DNA from: an uncultured Clostridia bacterium
Lineage (GTDB): Bacteria; Bacillota; Clostridia; TANB77; CAG-508
Length of the DNA stretch: 21,909 nucleotides
Direction: 5' to 3'
Assembly: GCA_934167175.1 (NCBI GenBank)
Contig: CAKPKF010000022.1
Location: forward strand, 1-21,909
In this document: piece after piece, positions 13,466 to 20,808 of the stretch
How the letters are laid out: the number at the start of each line of letters is the position of its first letter
How positions within the stretch are numbered: position 1 is the first letter of the stretch
The notes under the pieces: model-generated
Seen by the model: the letters and a program-made list of their open reading frames with translations, nothing else
Told to the model about the DNA's origin: nothing
The model's database searches: none
Position numbers and translations under genes: made by a program

Positions 13466-14683
13466 ATGAAAGTATTAGGAATAGTAGCTGAATATAACCC
13501 ATTTCACAATGGGCATTTATTCCATATAGAAGAATCAAAAAAAATATGCAATGCAGACTGCACTGTCGCTGTTATGAGTGGTAATTTTACCCAACGTGGT
13601 GAACCTGCTATTGTTGATAAATGGACTAGAACTCATCAAGCACTATCTAATGGTATAGATTTGGTAATAGAATTACCAACTTTATACTCTATCTCTAGTG
13701 CAGAAAACTTTGCAGAAGGAGCAATAAAAATACTTTCATCTCTAGGAATTATTGATTATCTATCATTTGGTTCTGAAACTTCAAACTTAGATTATTTATT
13801 TAAAATTGCAAATATACTATACACTGAACCAGCCAAATACAAAGACTTACTACATTCTGAATTGAATAAAGGATTATCATTTCCCAAAGCAAGAAGCAAT
13901 GCACTTATTTCATACTTAAATGATGCTAACATAACTAATATAATTAACTCTCCAAACAATATTTTAGGAATTGAGTATATAAAATCTTTATATAAATTTA
14001 ATTCAAATATAAAACCAATTTGTATACAAAGGAAAGAAGTTGGTTATAATCAACTTTCTACTTCTGATACATTTGCAAGTGCATCTGCTATACGAAATTT
14101 AATTTTGACAAATTCATCATGTATAGATAGATATTTACCTGCTTCTTCTTATACTCTTTTAAAAAGAATTATTAATAATGGAACTTTTATTAATGATTTA
14201 TCAGAGTTTGATAGTATTATTACATATAAAATAAGAACAATGTCCAAAGAAGAATTAAAAAACATACCAGAAATCTCCGAGGGATTAGAAAATAAACTTA
14301 AAGAAGGCGCAACTCAATATAATACGGTGTATGAAATTCTGGATTTTGTTAAATCCAAAAGATATACTTTAAACAGACTAAAAAGGATCTTACTTTATAT
14401 TTTATTAAATATTACTAAAGAAGATATGGTAATTGCCAAATCTATAACACCATATATTAGAGTTCTAGGTTTTACTTCTAACGGCAAAAAAATATTATCT
14501 AAAATTTCAGAAAAGAATCCTAATGTAATAACTTCTCCTAAAAGATTTATTGATTCCAATGATAATAAAGATTTAAATATTTTATTACAAAAGGATATAG
14601 AGGCTTCCAATATTTATACAATAAAATATAATGAGAAACCTTTCTCAAATTTGGATTTTACGCAAAAACTTATAACTTTGTAA
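13466..14683 (+). CDS. tmcAL: tRNA(Met) cytidine acetate ligase
   Basis: A 405-residue protein of the YlbM/TmcAL family. The characterised B. subtilis enzyme makes N4-acetylcytidine at the wobble base of elongator tRNA-Met, using acetate and ATP. The nucleotidyltransferase start GIVAEYNPFHNGHLFHI (residues 5-21, with HNGH as the HxGH motif), MSGNFTQRGEPAIVDKW (37-53), FGSET (101-105) and SASAIR are typical. The ATG at 13466 has AAGGAG at good spacing. The frame is open another 169 codons upstream, but this only mirrors rnhA on the other strand. It ends at a strong terminator. A plus-strand promoter is not clear. Confidence 0.95.
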   Translation: MKVLGIVAEYNPFHNGHLFHIEESKKICNADCTVAVMSGNFTQRGEPAIVDKWTRTHQALSNGIDLVIELPTLYSISSAENFAEGAIKILSSLGIIDYLSFGSETSNLDYLFKIANILYTEPAKYKDLLHSELNKGLSFPKARSNALISYLNDANITNIINSPNNILGIEYIKSLYKFNSNIKPICIQRKEVGYNQLSTSDTFASASAIRNLILTNSSCIDRYLPASSYTLLKRIINNGTFINDLSEFDSIITYKIRTMSKEELKNIPEISEGLENKLKEGATQYNTVYEILDFVKSKRYTLNRLKRILLYILLNITKEDMVIAKSITPYIRVLGFTSNGKKILSKISEKNPNVITSPKRFIDSNDNKDLNILLQKDIEASNIYTIKYNEKPFSNLDFTQKLITL

Positions 14684-14710
14684 GATATGTAACTTAGCCT
14701 TTTATGTAAT

Positions 14711-14756
14711 AAAAAACTATAAGAAATAATAACTTAACTGTTTCTTATAGTTTTTT
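14711..14756. terminator. bidirectional terminator between tmcAL and the lipoprotein gene
   Basis: A 16-bp perfect stem (AAAAAACTATAAGAAA and its complement) with a 14-nt loop. A6 and T6 flank it, so it serves both converging genes. Confidence 0.9.
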
Positions 14757-14761
14757 GTTTA

Positions 14762-15649
14762 TTATATTGTATTCATTTCCTCTAGTAAATTTCTGTATTT
14801 TATATAATATATGTTCTTATCTTTTAATTCTATAGATTTTTGTAATTCTTTCAAAGCAACATACATTTTATCTGTATTTATATTTTTATCACTATATTCT
14901 GATTCGTTTAAAAATTTTATAAACTTTTCTTCTCCTGTTTTAATTTCGTTTTTCATATCATCCCATTTATCTTCTTCTAATAATGCATAAGAATTTAAAA
15001 CATTAATCTTAATATCAAATACCATCTGTGTATCTTTATTTTCAGTATATTTAGACATATATTTGGGAACATATTCATATAAATTTGTTAATAATTTAAT
15101 TGATTTTTGCTTATTCATATTTTCAACTTCTTTGGTTGAACTATCTAATATAGTTGTAAATTGTAATATATCATTATTATCTATGTTTAATTTATATAAG
15201 TCTAACATAACTGTAGACCATGTGCTATATAATTTTTCTATATCTATTTTTAATACATTCCAATCTGGCTCTCTACTAGAATCTAATATACTGTTTGGAA
15301 TAACATCAAATGTATTTGATGTTATTTTATTTTCTTCTCCGTTAATTGACTGCTCTCCTGATGAACTTTTCGAGCTTTCACTAGTTTCTTCAGATGATGT
15401 ATTGTTTTTATTATTCGAGTTTTTATCCTTGCTTTCATCTTTATTCTGTTGTAAAACTAGATAATTCTTATAAGATATGTTATTCAAATTATTTATCATT
15501 CCAACTATTTGTGAATCTAAATACTTCATCTCTTCATCAACTTTGTTTTTCAGTTCTTTCCCGTCATCTTTTCTACTACATCCCGTTAGAAAGAACATCT
15601 GCATAATAATTATTACAACAATAAATAATCTATTTTTTCTTTTTATCAT
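14762..15649 (-). CDS. lipoprotein of unknown function
   Basis: A 295-residue exported protein with a type II signal peptide: a basic start, a hydrophobic segment (residues 8-20) and the lipobox LTGC with Cys24 as the lipid-anchor site. It should sit on the outer face of the membrane. A Ser/Asn/Glu-rich low-complexity linker (about 70-106) separates a short N-terminal helix from a helical C-terminal domain (about 125-295). I do not recognise the domain. GGAG lies 9 bases upstream of the ATG. It converges on tmcAL and diverges from a small hypothetical gene; an imperfect TTGTA/TACAA inverted repeat lies in the shared upstream region (about 15715-15739). Confidence 0.85.
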   Translation of the reverse strand: MIKRKNRLFIVVIIIMQMFFLTGCSRKDDGKELKNKVDEEMKYLDSQIVGMINNLNNISYKNYLVLQQNKDESKDKNSNNKNNTSSEETSESSKSSSGEQSINGEENKITSNTFDVIPNSILDSSREPDWNVLKIDIEKLYSTWSTVMLDLYKLNIDNNDILQFTTILDSSTKEVENMNKQKSIKLLTNLYEYVPKYMSKYTENKDTQMVFDIKINVLNSYALLEEDKWDDMKNEIKTGEEKFIKFLNESEYSDKNINTDKMYVALKELQKSIELKDKNIYYIKYRNLLEEMNTI

Positions 15650-15764
15650 TTATCAAATCTCCAATTCTATTTTTTATAAATTTATTATTTCCGAAAAATT
15701 ACCTTTTATACTATTGTATATAAAATGTATATCTACAAATACTAAAATTGAATAGGAGATTTTT

Positions 15765-16046
15765 ATGAATACAAGCATTAATTTATATAGTATGAAAAAA
15801 GGTGAAATCAACAAATTTTTAAACAATATCTATCCTAATAAATTTAATTTAGAAAACGATTTAGAGTGGAAAAAATCATTTGATAATCCTATTGAAATGG
15901 TTGAATTTATAGGAATATTTATTGATAATAATGAAAAATATGAAATTAACATGTGGATTAGTTTAGATAAAGATATTTTTATAAATGTAACAGACAACAA
16001 TGTAAATGAAGTTATAAAATATTTGTATGAACGTTTTCCTTATTAA
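15765..16046 (+). CDS. small hypothetical protein, 93 aa
   Basis: I do not recognise a characterised family. The protein is short, acidic and soluble in appearance, with no signal peptide. The pattern helix (SMKKGEINKFLNNIYP), then beta strands (EMVEFIGIFIDNN, YEINMWISLDKDIFINVTD), then helix (VNEVIKYLYERFPY) suggests one compact alpha/beta domain. Its ATG has TAGGAGA eight bases upstream, and its codon use matches the neighbours. It is divergent from the lipoprotein gene. No hairpin terminator is visible in the 57 bases before the converging zinc-ribbon gene. Confidence 0.75.
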   Translation: MNTSINLYSMKKGEINKFLNNIYPNKFNLENDLEWKKSFDNPIEMVEFIGIFIDNNEKYEINMWISLDKDIFINVTDNNVNEVIKYLYERFPY

Positions 16047-16103
16047 ACTATTTTGTCTAATAATTTAAGTTCTCCTTATTTTATAACTTCATTTTTAATT
16101 TTA

Positions 16104-16568
16104 TTATTTATTACTTTCTTCAAATTCTTCAAAATTTTCTATTATTATTTCTTCCTCTTTTTCTGGTTCATTTGTTTCTTCTTGATTATTAGTTTTTTCT
16201 GGTTCATCTTGTTTTTCTCCACAATTAGGACAGAATTTATAATCTAATTCAATTTCTGAATAACATTTTTTACATTGTTTTTTATCATTTAGCCCTAGTA
16301 ATTCTGTTCTATATTTTTCTATCTCTTCTGCCAACTTATCTATTTTTGAGCATTCCTCTGACAAATCATCTTTTATATTTATATTTTCTTCTCTTACATG
16401 TTTTTCAAATACTTTTTTTCCTATTTGTTCATATATTTCTTCTATTTTTGCTTTATTATTATTCATAGCCATTTTTATTTTTGCTTCTTTAGCTATTTTT
16501 CCAGTTTTTTCAGTTGTATACTTATAAGTCTCACTCGCTTTTTTCCCTATTTTGTCAAATAATTCCAT
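16104..16568 (-). CDS. zinc-ribbon protein, last gene of the der-plsY-gpsA cluster
   Basis: A 154-residue cytoplasmic protein. A basic helical N-terminus (residues 1-60; ETYKYTTEKTGKIAKEAKIK) is followed by a helical stretch, then a zinc ribbon with Cys99, Cys102, Cys113 and Cys116 (CKKC and CPNC), and a strongly acidic tail rich in Glu. Zinc binding is clear from the four Cys, but the role is unknown. I start at the ATG at 16568, since the in-frame TTG at 16583 overlaps the ribosome binding site TTGGAGGT. It lies 41 bases behind gpsA with no terminator between, so it is probably cotranscribed. Confidence 0.82.
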   Translation of the reverse strand: MELFDKIGKKASETYKYTTEKTGKIAKEAKIKMAMNNNKAKIEEIYEQIGKKVFEKHVREENINIKDDLSEECSKIDKLAEEIEKYRTELLGLNDKKQCKKCYSEIELDYKFCPNCGEKQDEPEKTNNQEETNEPEKEEEIIIENFEEFEESNK

Positions 16569-16609
16569 AATACTTACCTCCAATTATATTATTTGCAAAA
16601 CATTATAAT

Positions 16610-17593
16610 TTATTCTGCTTTTTTCTCTCTTGTCATTAACAACTCCACTGCTTTTCTAGGCTCTAAATTATTATATAATATATCATAAACAGCATTTACT
16701 ATAGGCATATTTACATCATATTTTTTGCATAATTCATATGTAACTTCTATATTATCTATACTTTCTATTGTCATTCCTATTTGTTTTTTTGCCTCTTCTA
16801 TGCTGTAACCTTTTCCTATTAGTACTCCTGCTCTTCTATTTCTACTGTGCTCACTCAAACATGTAACAATTAAGTCTCCTAGTCCTGTTAATCCATAGAA
16901 TGTTTCTTTTTGTCCACCCATTTTAACTCCTAGTCTTGATATTTCGCACAAACCTCTAGTTATTAAAGCCGCAAAAGAGTTATCACCTAAGTCTATTGCT
17001 GAAGCAACTCCTGCACAAAAAGCAATTATGTTTTTTAGTGCAGCACCTAATTCTACTCCTTTTACATCCTCTGAAGTGTATACTCTCATGTTTTTATTCA
17101 TAAATGTATCTTGGATAGTTTCTCTAACTTCTTTATCTCTAGAAGCAATTACTAATAGAGTTGGTATTTCTCTAGATACTTCTTCTGCATGACTTGGCCC
17201 TGATAATACGCCTAATTTTACATTCGGCATTTCCTCCCTTACAACATCATCTAATGTATATAATGTTGATTTTTCGAATCCTTTTGAACAGATTATTACT
17301 TGTTGATTTGTAATATATTTTTTATATTGTTTAAACACATCTCTTGTAAATTTTGATGGTGTAACGTGCAATATAATATCTGTATCTTTAACAGCCTCCT
17401 CAAAGTCAGTTGTGCATTTTATATTGTCTGGTAACTTTACTCCTGGTAAAAATTTGCATTCTCTTTTATTATTTATTAATTCTGCCTCACTTTTTGAAAA
17501 AGACCACATTTTTACATTATGACCTATGCCAGCTACATGTTTTGCTAAAGCTGTTCCCCAACTTCCACTTCCTATTACTCCTATGTTTTTCAT
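16610..17593 (-). CDS. gpsA: NAD(P)-dependent glycerol-3-phosphate dehydrogenase
   Basis: Reduces dihydroxyacetone phosphate to sn-glycerol 3-phosphate, the backbone for phospholipids. The Rossmann motif GSGSWG is at residues 8-13, the catalytic-site lysines are Lys105 (SKGFE) and Lys187 (ALKNI), and SGPSHAEEV (131-139) and SRNRRAG (250-256) are kept. Length is 327 residues, normal. AGAGGAG precedes the ATG. It follows plsY by 22 bases: its product is the acyl acceptor for PlsY, so the pair forms the first steps of membrane lipid synthesis. Confidence 0.97.
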   Translation of the reverse strand: MKNIGVIGSGSWGTALAKHVAGIGHNVKMWSFSKSEAELINNKRECKFLPGVKLPDNIKCTTDFEEAVKDTDIILHVTPSKFTRDVFKQYKKYITNQQVIICSKGFEKSTLYTLDDVVREEMPNVKLGVLSGPSHAEEVSREIPTLLVIASRDKEVRETIQDTFMNKNMRVYTSEDVKGVELGAALKNIIAFCAGVASAIDLGDNSFAALITRGLCEISRLGVKMGGQKETFYGLTGLGDLIVTCLSEHSRNRRAGVLIGKGYSIEEAKKQIGMTIESIDNIEVTYELCKKYDVNMPIVNAVYDILYNNLEPRKAVELLMTREKKAE

Positions 17594-17615
17594 TTATTAT
17601 TTCTCCTCTCGTTTA

Positions 17616-18239
17616 TTATTTTTTGAAACTTAGTTTATTTTCTGTTCCATTTAATATCTTTTTAATATTTCCTCTGTGATTAAACAATACAATTGCTGCT
17701 AGTATTACACTGAAAACAAAATAATTGCCTTCCACAATATAATTTGTTCCTATAAATATCGTTAACACTGGAAACAATATAGCTGCTGAAACAGAACCTG
17801 CTGAAACCATTTTGCTAAATGCCATCATAAGTAGTGCAAATACTAAACATATTAACCCTATTCTCCAATTTATAATTAATATTATCCCTAATGATGTTGC
17901 AACACCTTTTCCTCCTCTAAATTCAAAGAATATTGGGAAAGTATGCCCTACTACAACTGCTATTCCAGCTATTTGTACAAGTAATGCTTGGTCTGTAGAG
18001 CTAATTATTTTACCTGCTACAAATGCTATAAAAATTGCTACTACACCTTTTAATACATCACATGCTAATGTCATAGCTGCCGCCTTTTTCCCTATGGTCC
18101 TTAACATATTTGTACTTCCTGCGTTTTTACTTCCTTTTTCCCTAACATCAAAACCTGCTAATTTTCTACTTATAATAACTGAAAAATTAATACTTCCTAT
18201 AGCATATGCTATTATTGCTATTATTATGTATGTTGCCAT
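17616..18239 (-). CDS. plsY: glycerol-3-phosphate acyltransferase PlsY
   Basis: An integral membrane enzyme that transfers an acyl group from acyl-phosphate to glycerol 3-phosphate, giving lysophosphatidic acid. Conserved motifs are GSKNAGSTNMLR (residues 36-47) and GHTFPIFFEFRGGKGVAT (98-115). Several hydrophobic segments (about 2-22, 55-80, 88-103, 115-140, 155-195) fit the multi-pass topology. Length is 207 residues, normal. TAGGAG lies upstream of the ATG. It is 35 bases behind the der frame and directly ahead of gpsA, in the usual clostridial cluster. Confidence 0.97.
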   Translation of the reverse strand: MATYIIIAIIAYAIGSINFSVIISRKLAGFDVREKGSKNAGSTNMLRTIGKKAAAMTLACDVLKGVVAIFIAFVAGKIISSTDQALLVQIAGIAVVVGHTFPIFFEFRGGKGVATSLGIILIINWRIGLICLVFALLMMAFSKMVSAGSVSAAILFPVLTIFIGTNYIVEGNYFVFSVILAAIVLFNHRGNIKKILNGTENKLSFKK

Positions 18240-18274
18240 ATTTTCATCTCCTATCTATTTATTATATTACATAT

Positions 18275-19598
18275 TTATTTTTCCACTTTTTCTCTTGTTA
18301 TAATTCTTATTGGTGTTCCCTGTAATCCAAATTCTTTTCTTATTTGATTCACAAGATATCTTTGATATGAAAAATGGAAAAGTTGTTTATCGTTTACAAA
18401 CACTATAAAAGTTGGTGGTTTTACAGATGCTTGTGTAACATACAATATTTTTAATCTTTTTCCTTTATCTGTAGGCGGTTGACAAATAGCAATCGCTTCA
18501 TTAATAACTTGATTTAATACTGATGTAGAAACTCTTGTCATGTTTTGCTTTTCTACTTCATTAATCATTTCAAACAATTTGTTTACTCTTTGCCCTGTTT
18601 TAGCTGATATGAAAATCATTGGGGCATAAGTCATATATGCCAATTTGCTATATACTTCTTTTTTATACTTTTCTAATGTTCCTGTTTCTTTTGGGTATTC
18701 ATCCCATTTATTTATAACTATTATGATTGCTTTTCCTGCTTCATGTGCTTCTCCTGCTATTTTGGCATCTTGTTCAGTAACACCTTCTAATGCATCTATC
18801 ATCATTAAACACACATCTGATCTTTCTATTGCAAGTAATGTTCTCATTATACTAAATTTTTCTATAGAATCTGTTACTTTGCTTTTTCTTCTAACACCAG
18901 CTGTATCTATAAACACATATTTTCCATATTCGTTTTCAAAATATGAATCTATTGCATCTCTAGTCGTTCCTGCAATATTGCTTACTATAGCTCTTTGTTC
19001 TCCTAATATTTTATTTACTAGGGATGATTTTCCTACATTTGGTTTTCCTATTATTGCTACTTTTATAACTTTATCTCCGATAATCTTCTATGCATTCCTT
19101 AGGAAAATGATTATATATTTCATCCAATACATCACCTATTCCTAAAGCATTTGTTGCTGATACCGGATACGGTGTACCTAATCCTAAATTATAAAATTCA
19201 TAAATATCATCAGGTGCTTTTCCTATATTATCTGATTTATTACATACTAATATAATGGGTTTACCAGATTTTTTTAACATTAAACTAATTTCTTTATCTG
19301 CTGCTGTAACTCCTTGTCTTATATCTGTAATAAACAATATCACATCTGCCATATTTATTGCCATATTTGCTTGTTCTCTCATTTGAGATAAAATTACATC
19401 TTCAGACTCTGGTTCTATTCCCCCTGTATCTATTAATATAAAATCTCTCCCTCTCCAGTTTGCTTCTGCATATATTCTATCCCTTGTCACGCCTGGAGTA
19501 TCTTGCACTATAGATATTCTTTCACCTACTATATAATTAAAGAATGTCGACTTTCCTACATTTGGTTTACCAACTATTGCAACTGTCGGTTTTAACAT
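18275..19598 (-). pseudogene. der: ribosome-assembly GTPase Der, frame broken by one nucleotide
   Basis: Der (EngA) has two GTPase domains and a KH-like domain and helps assemble the 50S subunit; it is normally essential. The first frame (19071-19598) codes domain 1: GKPNVGKST (10-18), DTGG (57-60), NKSD (120-123), then a TAA stop after EDYRR. The second frame, open from about 19085 to 18275, codes GKPNVGKSS, DTAG, NKWD and the KH-like C-terminus, but has no start codon ahead of its P-loop. The total is 1324 bases; removing one base near 19079 gives a continuous 440-residue protein of normal length (EDY-GDKVIKVAIIGKPN). All motifs are intact, so a sequencing or assembly error, or a very recent mutation, is more likely than decay. 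GAGGTG precedes the ATG. Confidence 0.85.
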
Positions 19599-19619
19599 AC
19601 TATCACCTCATCTCCCAAT

Positions 19620-19648
19620 ATTTTATATTATTTCCAATATTTAGTCAA
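19620..19648 (-). promoter_or_regulatory. promoter of the der-plsY-gpsA cluster
   Basis: On the minus strand TTGACT (19643-19648) and TAAAAT (19620-19625) are 17 bp apart. The predicted untranslated leader is only about 14 bases. Confidence 0.7.
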
Positions 19649-19687
19649 ATAAAAATTCAATTTATTCGAATAAAAAATTTTTTCATA

Positions 19688-19729
19688 AAAATAAAGATAG
19701 AAAGCAATAAAGCTTTCTATCTTTATTTT
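19688..19729. terminator. terminator behind the NlpC/P60-like gene
   Basis: An 18-bp perfect stem (AAAATAAAGATAGAAAGC and its complement) with a 6-nt loop lies 22 bases after the stop of the secreted protein gene, with T-rich flank on the minus strand. Confidence 0.88.
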
Positions 19730-19750
19730 CAATATTTGTTTTGAGATATG

Positions 19751-20500
19751 TTAATTTTCAACTTTATTTTCATGCTGTAATTTTCTTCTTTCAGCTATTT
19801 CTCTTTGTGATATTTTTTTCACTAATGGTTCAGCATATTTTGTTACTTTTGCATTTTTCATATATTTTGCATTTATAGGTCTTATTACTGCGAATTTTTT
19901 TACTGCTTCTCTTCCTAAATATATGTTTCCATCTTTATTTACTTCATCTTTTTGAATTGCTGTTTTTTTGTTAGTACAACGTATTATTTTTACATCTCCT
20001 ATGTACATAACAATGTATCCACATTCTTTACTATTTTTATCTTCTCTCCATACAATTAAGTCACCTGGTTTTAAGATGTCCTTTAGATTATTAATATCAT
20101 TTTTTACTTTGTTCACATTGTCTACATAGCAAATTATATGTTCATCATTTTCTTTTATTTTATTTTTATATTCAGCTTTGCATTCTTTCTTTGCTTCTGC
20201 TATGAATTCGGCTGTTCTAGTTTTTATTTTTACTCCAAATGCTTGTCTATATATATTATGTACAAATGCACTTGAATCTAAGTATCTAGCTTTTTCTGGT
20301 TTTACATTTAGCTGTCTTTTTTTCTGACTAAATTTTATTTTTCCCCCATTAGCATAATATTCATCTGCAACACCAATTATTTCATCTCTTTTCCTTTTTA
20401 CAATTACTGTTTTTGCTTCTGGTTCATTGGCTGCATTTACAACACCTGAACATAAAACTATGTTTAAAGTTACTATTATAAAAATTAGGCTTGCAATCAT
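19751..20500 (-). CDS. secreted NlpC/P60-like protein, probably catalytically dead
   Basis: A 249-residue exported protein with a signal peptide (hydrophobic residues 2-20, ending VNA at 21-23). The middle resembles an NlpC/P60 fold: YLDSSAFVHNIYRQAFG (73-89) aligns with the family's DCSGFVxxVYxxxG, and KPGDLIVW (144-151) with the PGDLVFF strand, followed by MYIGD (165-169). The catalytic Cys position is Ser76 and the His position before the YIG strand is Tyr162, so it is probably a binding protein rather than a hydrolase. The C-terminus is basic. The ATG nearest the ribosome binding site GAGGTGG (20506-20508) gives only Met-Lys-Lys-stop; the gene frame starts at the overlapping ATG at 20500. 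Confidence 0.72.
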   Translation of the reverse strand: MIASLIFIIVTLNIVLCSGVVNAANEPEAKTVIVKRKRDEIIGVADEYYANGGKIKFSQKKRQLNVKPEKARYLDSSAFVHNIYRQAFGVKIKTRTAEFIAEAKKECKAEYKNKIKENDEHIICYVDNVNKVKNDINNLKDILKPGDLIVWREDKNSKECGYIVMYIGDVKIIRCTNKKTAIQKDEVNKDGNIYLGREAVKKFAVIRPINAKYMKNAKVTKYAEPLVKKISQREIAERRKLQHENKVEN

Positions 20501-20552
20501 TTTTTCATACTACCACCTCATTTTTAACTTTTCCGGATTTTCCCTTAGTTTT

Positions 20553-20581
20553 ATTATACTACTGTCGTGACATTATGTTAA
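20553..20581 (-). promoter_or_regulatory. promoter of the NlpC/P60-like gene with palindrome in the spacer
   Basis: On the minus strand TTAACA (20576-20581) and TATAAT (20553-20558) are 17 bp apart. The spacer is almost filled by the imperfect palindrome TAnTGTCnnGACAnTA (20560-20575), which is well placed for a repressor or a spacer-binding activator. The rest of the 308-base gap to the next gene shows only a weak hairpin. Confidence 0.7.
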
Positions 20582-20687
20582 CTTTTTTTATTGGAAACAT
20601 TACCTCAATATTGCAACAATACTATTATTATAGTTTCTTAAAATAACAATATAACATATTAACTTTTTATTGTACTTTATTAAACTT

Positions 20688-20724
20688 ATAAATGAAGGAA
20701 GCTTTAGTAACTCCCTTCATTTAT
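20688..20724. terminator. hairpin behind the repeat-protein gene
   Basis: The arms ATAAATGAAGGAAG and CTCCCTTCATTTAT pair with one mismatch around a 9-nt loop, about 85 bases after the stop codon. There is no good T-tract, so a weak or Rho-assisted end is possible. Confidence 0.5.
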
Positions 20725-20808
20725 TATTAGTATGAAAATAGGTTATTATATCTTTTATCTGTTTTTAATCTTTTTGTTGATTTTTCTAATGTAGTTTTTG
20801 GGTTTATT

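Noticed and set aside
19065..19090. Programmed ribosomal frameshift in der
   Set aside because: Neither Arg codon before the stop (CGG AGA TAA) allows good re-pairing after a +1 slip, and there is no slippery heptamer or downstream stem, so an error or mutation is more likely.
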